NCBI GenBank assembly: GCA_963718995.1
Contig: CAVRAP010000005.1
Location: 28,348 to 92,347 of the forward strand
DNA from: UBA4744 sp963718995
GTDB lineage: Bacteria; Actinomycetota; Acidimicrobiia; Spongiisociales; UBA4744
DNA: 64,000 nt
Direction of reading: 5' to 3'
Notes under the pieces: model-generated
Database searches by the model: none
What the model was told of the DNA's origin: nothing
The model's input: the letters and a program-made list of their open reading frames with translations, nothing else
Part shown: positions 37,122 through 46,399 of the stretch, one piece after another
Position numbering within the stretch: the first letter of the stretch is position 1
Layout: every line of letters starts with the position of its first letter
Program-made: the position numbers and the translations under genes

Positions 37122-37967
37122 CTAGCCGAACCCGCGATCATCCTGCTTGAGCGCCGTGTCGATCGACAGAGCTGAGGCGACGACCAGCGACAGCAACGGC
37201 TGAGCGAGGCGCCCGTGGATCTGCAGCACGTAGTTGTCGGCGGTCGTGAACATGGTCTTGGCGAAGCCTTCCCAGGTTTTCGTGATCCTGGCCACCTCGG
37301 CACCCGTCACATCCTCGATGCGGAAGTTCCAGGCCCGCCAGTTTTCGGCCTTGATGGCGCCGAGTTCCTGCCCGCCGGCTTCGAGTGCGAAGTTGATCTT
37401 CCCGATCATGTTCTTCTGGACGACCCTGCCCAGTTCGGTCCCGTTGCCGTCCTCAACCACGACCGTCGATTTGAAGATCTTGGCCGGTCGGGTCAGGCGC
37501 AGAACAACGGTCCCGGACCGATCGGTGATCTCCATCCGGTGGGTGAGAAACTGATCGACCGAAGTGAGCAACCGGAGGGCCTTCTTGAGCGTCGATTGGC
37601 CAACCTGGTTGACGGCACCCAACTGGTTGCCGTTCTGATCGAAGACGCCGTACTGGTTCGACAATTCGATGATCTTGGCTTTCTGATTGACCACCAGTAC
37701 CGGTTCGGTGAAGAGGGTGCCGCCTCCGGACGCGTGTGCGTCGAGTCCGGCCCCGGTCAGGCCCTCACCGGTTACCTGGTCGCGAATCTTGGCGGCATCG
37801 TTCGCCTGGTCGACGACCATGGCCGAGTCGAACTTGTCCAACGAGTCCACCGGATCGGTCGATTGCTGCCCGTCGTTGCCGACGTGTTCGGTCCAGGTCG
37901 AGCCGTCCCAATAGCGGACCTGGTGGCGGCGGTAGGGATCGGCGTACCAGCCCGGATCGGTGTTCAT
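37122..37967 (-). CDS. DUF2510 plus LURP/scramblase-like protein
   Basis: About 281 residues. The N-terminus GWYADPYRRHQVRYWDGSTW is a DUF2510 motif, common in actinobacterial membrane or surface proteins. The rest forms a beta-barrel LURP-one/scramblase-related domain: FTEPVLVVNQKAKIIELSNQ, YGVFDQNGNQLGAV, THRMEITDRSGTVVLRLTRP, KSTVVVEDGNGTELGRVVQK, ending with a hydrophobic helix (LLSLVVASALSI) that may anchor it. Lipid binding is a family expectation only. Confidence 0.82.
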   Translation of the reverse strand: MNTDPGWYADPYRRHQVRYWDGSTWTEHVGNDGQQSTDPVDSLDKFDSAMVVDQANDAAKIRDQVTGEGLTGAGLDAHASGGGTLFTEPVLVVNQKAKIIELSNQYGVFDQNGNQLGAVNQVGQSTLKKALRLLTSVDQFLTHRMEITDRSGTVVLRLTRPAKIFKSTVVVEDGNGTELGRVVQKNMIGKINFALEAGGQELGAIKAENWRAWNFRIEDVTGAEVARITKTWEGFAKTMFTTADNYVLQIHGRLAQPLLSLVVASALSIDTALKQDDRGFG

Positions 37968-38714
37968 CTACGGACAGAGCCCTTCGGCGGTCAAACCGCG
38001 GGCGCACAGGGCGGTACTTTCGACCGTCTTGAGCGTGAAGCTCTCGCCGGCGGAGTCGGGCGTTCCGAAGATGACCAACCGCAGCCCGAAGACCGCGTCG
38101 TCGCCGAGTCCGATGACGTCGTAGGTGACTTCGCCCAGGTCGGTGACGCTTGGCGACTTGGCGACCCGGATCCTCGATTCCGGTTCTTCTACCGACTGCG
38201 ACAGCGCCACCGTCAATCCGAGATCGAGCATGGTCTCGGCCGAGGGGGTCTCACCGAGCTCCGCGACGACGGCCGCGGTGATATCGGTGGTTTCGCCGAT
38301 CCAGGCGAGGTAGGCGCTGCTGGCCCACCCGGTTACCCCGTCGGCGGTGATCTCGTACCAGATCGTATCCGGCGTCTGGCGCTCCTCACCGGTCGCGACC
38401 ACGTCGTCGGTCAGCGGTTGGAGCCGGGCCACAACATCCTGATCCGTCCCGGGCGCCGCCCGCAGGTTGAGCTCGCTGTCGAACGAGATGCCGACGACGG
38501 CCAGGATGTCACCGGGTTCCGGGAACAGGTCGATCACTTCTCCGGGCAAGGTGGTCGTCGTCGTGGTTGCAACGGTTGTGGTTGTCGTAGAGGTAGACGT
38601 TGAGGAGGTCGTCGTGATGACGGCCGCGTCGCCTGCGCAGGAAACCAGGGTCAGGCTCATCGCCATCAACATCGTTCCCCAGAAAAGCTCCCGGTGGCGG
38701 GGAGAAAGGTTCAT
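37968..38714 (-). CDS. SH3b-domain lipoprotein
   Basis: Signal with lipobox (LMAMSLTLVSCAGD), a Thr/Ser-rich linker of about 30 residues, then a bacterial SH3 domain (ELNLRAAPGTDQDVVARLQP, then a block ending ITADGVTGWASSAYLAW), then an unassigned beta-rich C-terminal domain ending LCARGLTAEGLCP. Probably anchored on the membrane outer face, contacting the cell wall. Its stop is one base before the next ATG (DUF2510 gene), so the two are likely co-transcribed. Confidence 0.8.
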   Translation of the reverse strand: MNLSPRHRELFWGTMLMAMSLTLVSCAGDAAVITTTSSTSTSTTTTTVATTTTTTLPGEVIDLFPEPGDILAVVGISFDSELNLRAAPGTDQDVVARLQPLTDDVVATGEERQTPDTIWYEITADGVTGWASSAYLAWIGETTDITAAVVAELGETPSAETMLDLGLTVALSQSVEEPESRIRVAKSPSVTDLGEVTYDVIGLGDDAVFGLRLVIFGTPDSAGESFTLKTVESTALCARGLTAEGLCP

Positions 38715-38771
38715 CGTGCACGACCCTTCCGTCGATGACCCCATATTTGCAGACTGTGACGCCTTCGGCGG

Positions 38772-39371
38772 TCACCCTTCGTCCAACCGGCGGAGCACCT
38801 CTTCGAGAGCAGCTTCCAGAGCGGCGACCCGCTCCTCGAGTTCGTTCGTCTGCGGCAGCGGTTCGGGCGAAACAGAAGGGGCGGCAGGTTCGGTCAACAG
38901 GCACCGGTACCGGCGCTCTTTCTGGCCGGGTTCCCGCTCCAGGTGTTCGACGAGGGGTTCATCGCGTCCAATGAGATCGTTGAGCCGCTCCTCGGCATGC
39001 TGGACGGATCCGAAAGCGACGTACCGATCGGTGCGGGTCCGCAGTTCGGCGGCCGTTTGCGGGCCGCGCAGCAACAGCACTCCGAGCAGGGCCAGTTGCT
39101 CGTTGTCGACCCGGAGGGCCTCCCCGGCGTGATGGGCGTACTTCAACGCCCGGCCGCCCGACACCCGCGTTATCCCGATCATGCCGCGCCGGTCCAGAGA
39201 CGCCAGCGCATCGGCGATGGTCGCCGCATCGAACGCAACAACCGGTTCGCGGTTGTTCTTCTGATTGCAGGCCGCCACCAGCGCGTTGACCGTCATCGGG
39301 TAGTACTCGGGGGTGGTCATCGATTTTTCGATGAGACAGCCGAGCACACGAGCTTCTTCGAAATGGAGCAC
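38772..39371 (-). CDS. YceH-like (DUF480) protein
   Basis: Two winged-helix units. EARVLGCLIEKSMTTPEYYP, TVNALVAACNQKNNREPVV, LLRGPQTAAELRTRTDRYVA and EPLVEHLEREPGQKERRYRC closely follow E. coli YceH. A C-terminal coiled-coil tail (NELEERVAALEAALEEVLRR) is extra. Start GTG at 39371 is the best fit to YceH length; the frame is open upstream through the FeoC-like gene. Function unknown in any organism. Confidence 0.85.
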   Translation of the reverse strand: MLHFEEARVLGCLIEKSMTTPEYYPMTVNALVAACNQKNNREPVVAFDAATIADALASLDRRGMIGITRVSGGRALKYAHHAGEALRVDNEQLALLGVLLLRGPQTAAELRTRTDRYVAFGSVQHAEERLNDLIGRDEPLVEHLEREPGQKERRYRCLLTEPAAPSVSPEPLPQTNELEERVAALEAALEEVLRRLDEG

Positions 39372-39403
39372 AAGGAGATCGTAGAACTCCGGACCCGTTC
39401 GTT

Positions 39404-39673
39404 CTAGCTGCCTGGTCGAATCTGCAGCGTGCGGGGCATCCCGCCGGCGACGAACGGGCACCCTTGCATCCCAGAACAGGAGGTGCCGCACGAACCGCTC
39501 CCGCAGGCGACCGCAGCCTCGCCGTCGGTCCACTCGGTGAGCAGCCCTTTGCGGACCAGCAATTCGAGCATCGGCTCGAGGGCGGACCGCTCGACCTGGA
39601 GCCGTTTGCTCAGGTCGTCGAAGCTGACCGGTCCTTTGGTCGCCCGGATACTCGCGAGGAGTCGTTCCAACAT
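39404..39673 (-). CDS. FeoC-like Fe-S winged-helix regulator
   Basis: About 89 residues. MLERLLASIRATKGPVSFDD and LVRKGLLTEW give the FeoC winged helix; a Cys-rich wing CGSGSCGTSCSGMQGCP has four closely spaced Cys able to hold an iron-sulfur cluster, as FeoC proteins do. It starts 4 bases after the feoB membrane-domain ORF and belongs to the feo operon. It probably senses iron or oxygen and tunes FeoB levels. Confidence 0.82.
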   Translation of the reverse strand: MLERLLASIRATKGPVSFDDLSKRLQVERSALEPMLELLVRKGLLTEWTDGEAAVACGSGSCGTSCSGMQGCPFVAGGMPRTLQIRPGS

Positions 39674-39677
39674 CAGA

Positions 39678-41387
39678 TCACCCCCAACCCAGCACGAGGC
39701 CGGCTTGGAACACCAGCACCGCCATACCCCAGGCCAGCGCCGTCTGACCGAAGATGCTGACCCACATCCACCGGGCACCCAGCTCGTGCCTTTCGGCGGC
39801 TACGGCGGCCATACAGGGTGTGTAGAGGAGCACGAACACCATGAAGGCCAGGGCGGCCAGGGCACCGTGGCCGCCGCTGGATTCTTCAAACCCGGCCCGG
39901 ACGGCCTGCAAGAGCGCCCCCTGGTCGGCTTCCCCGCCGTCGTCGAGGAGGTCGACGCCCACGATGGCCGGAATTGCCTTCACGGTGTCGACCGAGGCCT
40001 GCAGGAAGCTCGAGCCGATCTCCCGCACGTCCCCGACGAAGGTGCCCGGCGAGGCCGTCTCATCGGTGCCTGCCACCCCGTACACCTGCGACATCGAGGA
40101 CACCACCACTTCCTTGGCGACGAACCCGGCGATCAGGGCACCGGTGGCTTCCCAGCTCCCGAACCCGGCCGGCCCCAGGGCGGGAGCGATGGCGGAACTC
40201 ACCGCGCCGAAGGCACTGTCGTCGACGTCGACGTCGGAGAAGCTTCCACCGCCGGTGGGGATGGCCATCAGCAGCCAGACGACCAGGCTGGTGCCGAGAA
40301 TGATGGTGCCTGCGTCACGAATGAACGCCGAGGTACGGCGCCACATCTGCAGCCACACCGAGCGCAGGGTCGGGAGGCGGTAGGGCGGCAGTTCCATGAG
40401 CAGCGGGGTGGCAGCTTCGTTGCGGAACACGGTCCGGTTGATGAGAAACCCCAGCGCCAGGGCGACCCCGATACCCAGCAGGTACATGGCGAAAACCACC
40501 GTCCCCCGCGAGCGGGGAAAGAACACCGCAGCCATCAGCACGTAGACGGGTAACCGGGCCCCGCAGCTCATGAACGGAACCAGCAGCCCGGTCAGCACCC
40601 GGTCGCGCCGCCGTTCGAGCGTCCGGGTGGCGTACATCGCCGGGACGGTGCACCCGAACCCGACCAGCATCGGGAGGAAGCTCTTGCCCTGCAGTCCGAG
40701 TCTGCGCATCATCCGGTCCATGACGAACGCCGCCCGGGCCATGTATCCGGAGTCCTCCAGCAACCCGAGCGCCAGGTAGAGCGCCATCAGCACCGGGATG
40801 AAGACCAGGATGCCGCCCACCCCGGCCACCACCCCGTCGACGACCAGGCTCTCGACCCAGGTGTTGCCCAGGCCCATGGCTTGCACCAGAGCGGCCATCC
40901 ACCGGGCGATCGGTCCGCCCATCACCCCGTCGACCCAGTCGAGGAACACAGCCGAAATGTCAACGGTCAGCTTGAAGACCACCCACATCGACGCCAGGAA
41001 GAGCGGCAGTCCCAGCCATCGGTGCGTGGCGATCTTGTCGATCCGGTCGGTGAGGAGTACCCGGTCCGGAGCGTCGAGGGCGACGGATGCGCGCACGAGC
41101 GTGTTGATCCAGTCGTACCGGCCGTTGGGTACCAGCACCGCGGCGGTCGCACCGAACTTCTCCTCGAGGCGGGCCCGACTCTCGTCGGCGGCGGCCAGCA
41201 CCTGATCCCCGCCGGGCAGCGCAGCCAATCTGACCCGCAGGTCGTCGCCGTCTTCGAGCAGCTCCAGGGCGAGCCAGCGGCCGGGGAACCGATCCCGGAT
41301 CGGGGGATGCGCCTCGATGACCCCGGCGATGTCGCGGATCTCGGCCTCGAGATCCGCTCCGTAATCGATAACCAATGGCCCGCTCAT
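39678..41387 (-). CDS. feoB: FeoB ferrous iron transporter, membrane part
   Basis: 569 residues holding the cytosolic linker and the permease: two Gate domains seen as LVGFGCTVPAMYATRTLERR and VPFMSCGARLPVYVLMAA, then IAGFVAKEVVVSSMSQVYG and LYTPCMAAVAAERHELG. It lacks the G domain, which is the preceding ORF; the two overlap by 4 bases (ATGA) exactly at the domain junction. Either a genuine split FeoB with coupled translation or one frameshift. Both parts are otherwise intact. Confidence 0.9.
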   Translation of the reverse strand: MSGPLVIDYGADLEAEIRDIAGVIEAHPPIRDRFPGRWLALELLEDGDDLRVRLAALPGGDQVLAAADESRARLEEKFGATAAVLVPNGRYDWINTLVRASVALDAPDRVLLTDRIDKIATHRWLGLPLFLASMWVVFKLTVDISAVFLDWVDGVMGGPIARWMAALVQAMGLGNTWVESLVVDGVVAGVGGILVFIPVLMALYLALGLLEDSGYMARAAFVMDRMMRRLGLQGKSFLPMLVGFGCTVPAMYATRTLERRRDRVLTGLLVPFMSCGARLPVYVLMAAVFFPRSRGTVVFAMYLLGIGVALALGFLINRTVFRNEAATPLLMELPPYRLPTLRSVWLQMWRRTSAFIRDAGTIILGTSLVVWLLMAIPTGGGSFSDVDVDDSAFGAVSSAIAPALGPAGFGSWEATGALIAGFVAKEVVVSSMSQVYGVAGTDETASPGTFVGDVREIGSSFLQASVDTVKAIPAIVGVDLLDDGGEADQGALLQAVRAGFEESSGGHGALAALAFMVFVLLYTPCMAAVAAERHELGARWMWVSIFGQTALAWGMAVLVFQAGLVLGWG

Positions 41388-41890
41388 GCGGCCCGCTCCC
41401 CGGCGACGAACAGCACGGCCTCGAGGAGATCGTCGACTCCCTCGCCGCGGCGAGCCACCGTCCGGATGACCGGAATCCCCAACCGCTCTTCGAGGAGAGC
41501 ATGATCGATGCGCAGCCCGCGCGCTTCGGCGGTGTCGGACATGTTGAGCGCAACCACACAGGGAATCCCGAGTTCCAGGACCTGGACCGTCAGGTAGAGG
41601 TTCCGTTCCGGGTTGGCCGCGTCGACAACCAGGATCACCACGTCGGGGGTTTCGTCCAGGAGGAAGTCACGGGCCACCGCTTCCTCGGGTGAGACGGCGG
41701 CCAGGCTGTACGTGCCGGGCAGGTCGACGACGTCGAACCGGGCGCCCCGGGCCGTGAAGCTCCCGGACCGCTTCTCGACGGTCTTCCCCGGCCAGTTCCC
41801 CACGTGCTGGCTGGAACCGGTCAGCACGTTGAACAGTGTGGTCTTGCCCGAGTTGGGGTTCCCGGCCAGAGCCATGGAAAGGTTTCTCAT
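41384..41890 (-). CDS. feoB: FeoB GTPase domain
   Basis: 168 residues. G1 GNPNSGKTTLFNVLTG, G3 VVDLPGTYSLAAVSPEE, G4 NMSDTAEARG (NMxD, typical FeoB), G5-like TVARRGEG. The switch I region HVGNWPGKTVE matches FeoB. Its stop overlaps the membrane ORF start. Its own start overlaps the FeoA stop by 4 bases. Confidence 0.92.
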   Translation of the reverse strand: MRNLSMALAGNPNSGKTTLFNVLTGSSQHVGNWPGKTVEKRSGSFTARGARFDVVDLPGTYSLAAVSPEEAVARDFLLDETPDVVILVVDAANPERNLYLTVQVLELGIPCVVALNMSDTAEARGLRIDHALLEERLGIPVIRTVARRGEGVDDLLEAVLFVAGERAA

Positions 41891-42129
41891 GCGCGGGGTC
41901 CCGCCCCGTCGGGGGCCACCCGCATCGCGCCCGCCATCGTCTGGCCGACCGCCACCCGCGCTCCCCGCACCGCCACCAGGATCGGCCCCTTCGATGTCTG
42001 CAGCACGGTTACCACCACCCCGGGGGTCAGGCCCATTTCGGCCAACCGGCGAACCGTGCGGCGATCGGAATCGACGCCGGCCAGCCGTACCGTCTCGCCT
42101 CTCGCCACGTCGCGCAGGGTCCGGTTCAT
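41887..42129 (-). CDS. feoA: FeoA
   Basis: 80-residue SH3-like partner of FeoB: MNRTLRDVARGETVRLAGV, RRLAEMGLTPGVVVTVLQTS, GARVAVGQTMAGAMRV. The ATG overlaps the stop of the DtxR-family gene, and the stop overlaps feoB. Intact. Confidence 0.92.
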   Translation of the reverse strand: MNRTLRDVARGETVRLAGVDSDRRTVRRLAEMGLTPGVVVTVLQTSKGPILVAVRGARVAVGQTMAGAMRVAPDGAGPRA

Positions 42130-42800
42130 CGCGGGCTCACCACAATGTCCCCGGCCAACCGGCCGGCCAGGTGCACGTCGGCTGCACCAACCTGGACCAG
42201 GCAGTCACCGTCTTCGGCCAGGGCCAGCATCTTGACGGTGGACCCCGGGACCAGGCCCTCTTTGGTGAGAAACGACCGGGTGGCGCTCGATCCCTCCACG
42301 CCGGCCACGATTCCCTGGCCACCAACCGGGAGTTCGGACAGCAGCACCTGAGCCGGAACCGAAACGGGCCGCCCGGAATGCGGAATCGGTCTGCCCTCGG
42401 GTCCGGTCACCGGGTCGCCCAGCAGATCGGCCAGGCGATCGGCCAGGTCGGGAGGGGTGATGTGTTCGAGATCACAGGCGATCGCATCGGCCCGGGCCGG
42501 CGTGAGGCCCAACTGGTCGGCCAGGAACAGTGCCCACAGCCGCCGTCTCCGCAACACCTGGTCGGCTATCTCCCGCCCGGACCCGGTCAGCTCCACCCCT
42601 TTGTACGGGAGGTACACCACCAGTCCGCGCCCGACCAGTTTCTTGACCATCTGGTTGACCGAGATCGGTGAGAGCGAGAGCATCTCGGCCAGCCGGGACA
42701 ACCCGACCGGACCCTGCACCCCATCCTCGCCGGCCATGGCGATATGAATGAGGTACATCTCCTCGCTCTCGCTGGTGACAGCTTCCGTCTCGGCAACCAT
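42126..42800 (-). CDS. DtxR/MntR-family metal-dependent regulator
   Basis: About 224 residues. An N-terminal winged helix (SRLAEMLSLSPISVNQMVKK, RGLVVYLPYKGVELTGSGRE), a dimerisation and metal-binding domain (LTPARADAIACDLEHITPPD with Cys, Glu, His ligands) and a C-terminal FeoA/SH3-like domain. As first gene of the feo operon it probably represses the operon when Fe(II) or Mn(II) is plentiful. Direct repeats upstream are candidate operators. Confidence 0.9.
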   Translation of the reverse strand: MVAETEAVTSESEEMYLIHIAMAGEDGVQGPVGLSRLAEMLSLSPISVNQMVKKLVGRGLVVYLPYKGVELTGSGREIADQVLRRRRLWALFLADQLGLTPARADAIACDLEHITPPDLADRLADLLGDPVTGPEGRPIPHSGRPVSVPAQVLLSELPVGGQGIVAGVEGSSATRSFLTKEGLVPGSTVKMLALAEDGDCLVQVGAADVHLAGRLAGDIVVSPR

Positions 42801-42802
42801 GT

Positions 42803-42851
42803 GTTAAGTCCGACCTAGTGTTTCTCGACCAGATTGTTAAGGCCGGACATA
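42803..42851 (-). promoter_or_regulatory. Direct-repeat operator candidate of the feo operon
   Basis: GTTAAGTCCGACCTA (42803-42817) and GTTAAGGCCGGACATA (42836-42851) are similar, 33 bases apart, immediately upstream of the DtxR-type gene start. Face-of-helix spacing suggests cooperative binding of the regulator. Confidence 0.45.
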
Positions 42852-42897
42852 ACTGTAACGACCTGGCTCCGTCCCCACTAAGGCCGAAAGTCCCTTT

Positions 42898-42940
42898 CCC
42901 CCTCCCGCCGGCGGGAGGGGGTCAGGGGGAGGGTGGAAAA
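42898..42940. repeat. GC-rich palindromic repeat (REP-like), solitary copy
   Basis: CCCCCTCCCGCC-GGCGGGAGGGGG is a perfect 24-base palindrome, followed by TCAGGGGGAGGGTGGA. The same unit recurs, inverted and varied, in the arrays at 49.4 and 50.1-50.3 kb. Confidence 0.85.
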
Positions 42941-43002
42941 AACGGGGAGCACATGGACCAGATCGGTTCACCTACGCTGGGCAATCACGATCGAGGTTGG
43001 AC

Positions 43003-44445
43003 ATGGCATTGACACCGGAGACCCGCTACGCCCGGAGTGGGGATACGAGCATCGCCTATCAGGTGTTTGGGGACGGCCCCCTGGACCTGGTGCTCACGCC
43101 CGGATTCGTCTCCCACCTCGATTTGAACTGGACGCTGCCTTCGTTCAACCAGTTCGCCGAGCAACTGGCCTCATTTGCCCGGGTCATCATCTTCGACAAG
43201 CGCGGTACCGGTCTTTCGGACCCCACGCCGGGGGCGGTTCGCTTCGACACCCGCATCGAGGACATCACCGCGGTGATGGACGACGTCGGCATGGAGCGAG
43301 CCGCGCTGTTCGGCATGTCCGAGGGCGGACCGCTCTCCATCCTCTTCACCGCAACGTATCCGGAACGCGTCGATGCCCTGGTCCTGTACGGCACCTTCGC
43401 CAGCGGATCACAACTAGAACAGGGGGCGATGGCTCGATTCGTCGAGGCGGTTGATCAGTGGGGTTCCGGGCTGACGTCGACCATCTTCTCGACGGTCCGC
43501 CATGAGTCGGCCGTGCGCAAGCGGCTGGCCGGCGTGTTCGAGCGCGCCGCCGCCAGTCCCGGCATGGCCAGGGCTTTGGTTCAGTCGATCCAGGAGGTTG
43601 ACGTCACCTCGATCCTCGGAACCATCGACGTGCCATGTCTCGTGCTCCACCGCGAGCATGATCCCTTCGCTCCGGTCGAGTGGGGCCGGGCCCTGGCCGC
43701 CGGTATCCCCGGAGCCAAGCTGGCCGTGGTTGACGGTACCGACCACATGCCCTGGTTCGGAGACAGCCGGGCGCTCGTCAACGAAATGGCCGAGTTCCTG
43801 ACCGGGAGCCGGACCCAGGGCAGGCGGGAGCGGCGCCTGGCCACCGTGCTCTTCACCGACATCGCCAACTCGACGAGCACCGCCGCCTCACTGGGCGACA
43901 AGCGCTGGTCCGAGCTGCTGGAGCAACACAACATGCTGCTCACCGATGAGTTCAAGGATCATCGCGGTCGAGTGGTGAAGAACACCGGAGATGGATTCCT
44001 GGTTGTGTTCGACTCGCCGGCCCGGGCCATCGAATGCGGACAGGCGGTCGCCGGCGGTGTTCACAACCTGGGTGTTGAGCTACGGGTAGGTGTCCACACC
44101 GGTGAAATCGAAGTGATAGGGAACGCCGATATCGGCGGGATCGCCGTGCATATCGCCGCCAGAGTGATGGCTGCGGCTCATCCGGGCGAGGTCTTCGTTT
44201 CGAGCACGGTGCGAGAGCTGGTGGTCGGATCGGGGATTGCTTTCCAGCCGCGCGGACTCCACCAGTTGAAAGGCGTACCCGGCGACTGGCAGTTGTTCGC
44301 CGCCGGCGAGGTCCCGGAACACCTCGAGATTGATCTGCGCGACGATCGGGGTCTTCACACCGGCGACCGGGTGTCACTCTTCCTCGCTAAGAAGATCCCC
44401 AGCGCTTTCCGGGCGATCGCCTCGATCGGCCGCAGCGAGGATTGA
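43003..44445 (+). CDS. Alpha/beta hydrolase fused to class III nucleotidyl cyclase domain
   Basis: About 480 residues. Residues 1-265: hydrolase with nucleophile elbow FGMSEGGPLS, acid HREHDPFAP and His GTDHMPWFG. Residues 285-445: adenylate/guanylate cyclase domain, with metal Asp in ATVLFTDIANST and in NTGDGFLVVF, LRVGVHTGEIE and GIAVHIAARVMAAAHPGEVF; the usual VN before IAAR is VH. The fusion is common in actinobacteria. Activity and substrate are unknown, since some members are inactive. Confidence 0.88.
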   Translation: MALTPETRYARSGDTSIAYQVFGDGPLDLVLTPGFVSHLDLNWTLPSFNQFAEQLASFARVIIFDKRGTGLSDPTPGAVRFDTRIEDITAVMDDVGMERAALFGMSEGGPLSILFTATYPERVDALVLYGTFASGSQLEQGAMARFVEAVDQWGSGLTSTIFSTVRHESAVRKRLAGVFERAAASPGMARALVQSIQEVDVTSILGTIDVPCLVLHREHDPFAPVEWGRALAAGIPGAKLAVVDGTDHMPWFGDSRALVNEMAEFLTGSRTQGRRERRLATVLFTDIANSTSTAASLGDKRWSELLEQHNMLLTDEFKDHRGRVVKNTGDGFLVVFDSPARAIECGQAVAGGVHNLGVELRVGVHTGEIEVIGNADIGGIAVHIAARVMAAAHPGEVFVSSTVRELVVGSGIAFQPRGLHQLKGVPGDWQLFAAGEVPEHLEIDLRDDRGLHTGDRVSLFLAKKIPSAFRAIASIGRSED

Positions 44446-44447
44446 AG

Positions 44448-45462
44448 CTATCCGTCGAGGGTCAGGGCGTGCTGCTGCCAGCGCCAGGTGTCGGCGCACA
44501 TCTCGTCCATGGTCCGCCCGGCTCGCCACCCCAGCTCTCGTTCCGCTTTCGAAACATCCGCCCAGCTCTCGGCCACATCGCCCGTCCGCCGGTCGGCCAA
44601 CCGGTACGGGATGTCCTGGCCGGTTGTCTCGCCGAAGGCGGCGATGACCTCCAGGACGCTGGTGCCGTGTCCCGGTGCCGAGGTTCCAGATGTGGAGGCC
44701 CGGTTCGGTTGTGAGCCGGTTGAGGGCGGCCAGATGGCCGGCGGCGAGGTCGACCACGTGGATGTAGTCGCGCACGCCCGAGCCGTCCCGGGTCGGGTAG
44801 TCGGTTCCGTAGACCTTGACTTCGGGAAGCTTGCCGGCAGCCACCCGGGCAACGATGGGCATCAGATTGTTGGGGGTGTCGTTGGGATCCTCCCCGATCA
44901 GGCCGCTCGCGTGGGCCCCGACCGGGTTGAAGTAGCGGAGCAGGGCGACGTTCCAGCGCGGGTCCGAGATGTTCAGGTCGGTGAGGATCTGTTCGATGAC
45001 CTGCTTGGTCCCCCCGTAGGGGTTGGTGGCCGGCTTGGTTGGCATGTCTTCGGTGACCGGGACCGCATCCGGATCGCCGTACACCGTGGCCGAGGAGCTG
45101 AAGACGACGGTCCGCACGTCGTGGCGGTCGAGCACCCGGAACAGCGTGGTCGAGCCGCCCACGTTGGCGTCCCAGTAGTCGAGCGGGCGTTCCACGCTCA
45201 CCCCGACCGCTTTCAACCCGGCGAAGTGGATGACCGCCTCGAACCCGCCCCCTCCCACGATGCGGTCGAGGGCCGCCTCGTCCCGGATGTCCGCTTCGTG
45301 GAATTCGAGTGCCCTGCCTGCGATCTGCGCGACTCGATCGAGGACCGACCGTTTTGAGTTGACGAGATTGTCGACGATCACGACATCGTGACCGCCCTCG
45401 ATCAGCTCGATGACGGTGTGGCTGCCGATGAACCCGGTTCCCCCGGTGACCAGAACTCGCAT
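44448..45462 (-). CDS. galE: UDP-glucose 4-epimerase
   Basis: Interconverts UDP-glucose and UDP-galactose for polysaccharide synthesis. Rossmann motif VTGGTGFIGSHTVIELIEGG, IHFAGLKAVGVSVERPLDYW, SSSATVYGDP, catalytic NPYGGTKQVIEQIL (YxxxK), and LRYFNPVGAHASGLIGEDPN. One frameshift near 44672 leads to the C-terminus ending QQHALTLDG. There is no stop codon between the upstream SpoU methyltransferase reading frame and this ATG, nor a ribosome site. Confidence 0.93.
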
Positions 45463-46305
45463 GCGCAGAGGATACGGCATGGGGAGCGGCGGGCTATCGC
45501 CGGGAGGGATCGGCTCTCCGGCCAACCGGTGAAAGGCGATGGCCGCGGCGTGGCCGACATTCAGCGAATCGAATCCGGCCGCCATCGGAATCCTCACCAA
45601 CCGGTCTGCCCGCGCCAGCGTGGCCGGACGCAGGCCGGCGCCCTCCGCACCGAGCAGCAAGGCCCGACGGGATTCCTCGTCGACCGGGAGATCGTTGATG
45701 GATACCGCCTCACGATCCGGGGTGAGCGCCACGAGTTCAAACCCGGCCCGGCGAACGACGTCGAGATCGTCTGGCCAACCGGCCAGCCGGAGGAAGGGAA
45801 GCTGGAACACTGCCCCCATCGATACCCGCACGGTCCGGCGGTAGTACGGATCGGCACAGGTCGGGTCGAGCAAGACTGCGTCGACACCAAGCGCCCGGGC
45901 GCTCCGGAAGATGGCTCCCAGGTTCTCCGAATCGTTGAGGCCTTCCAGAACGACCAGCGTCCTGGCCGTCTTCACGACGTCTTCCAGGGCCGGCTCGGGC
46001 AGCCGCTCCGCCGCCGCTACCACCCCGCGATGCAGCTTGAACCCGGCCACCTCGTTCAGGACCGCCGGCCCGGCGACGAAGACCGGGACGTCGAGAGGCG
46101 CCAGGTCATCGGCGAGTTGCGGGTAGCGGGCCGGGGTGATGAGCACACTGCGAACCGGGTGGGAACCGGCCAGCAATCGCCTGACCACCTCGAGACTCTC
46201 GGCAATGAAGTAGCCGCCCGCCCGCCGCAGCTCCGCATCGGTCAGGCGGACATAGTCGCCGACTCGTGGATCGGCCGGGTCGTGGATCTCGATGATGGTG
46301 GCCAC
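45463..46305 (-). CDS. SpoU/TrmH-family RNA 2'-O-methyltransferase, in frame with galE
   Basis: SPOUT methyltransferase acting on rRNA or tRNA. N-terminal substrate domain (RRAGGYFIAESLEVVRRLLA), motif 1 VVLEGLNDSENLGAIFRSA, motif 2 ALLLGAEGAGLRP, and motif 3 VRIPMAAGFDSLNVGHAAAI, all typical of TrmH/RlmB-like enzymes. It starts at GTG 46305. The frame runs through a 15-residue Pro-rich tail straight into galE without a stop, so the record predicts a 600+ residue fusion; a lost stop through an indel is the simpler explanation. Confidence 0.87.
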
Positions 46306-46399
46306 GTCATCATCATGCCAGCAGGCTCCTAAGATTCCCGACTCTCCCCAGGAACCCGCCATAACCACCGACGCTCCAACCTCAACCAGCAACCGGCTC

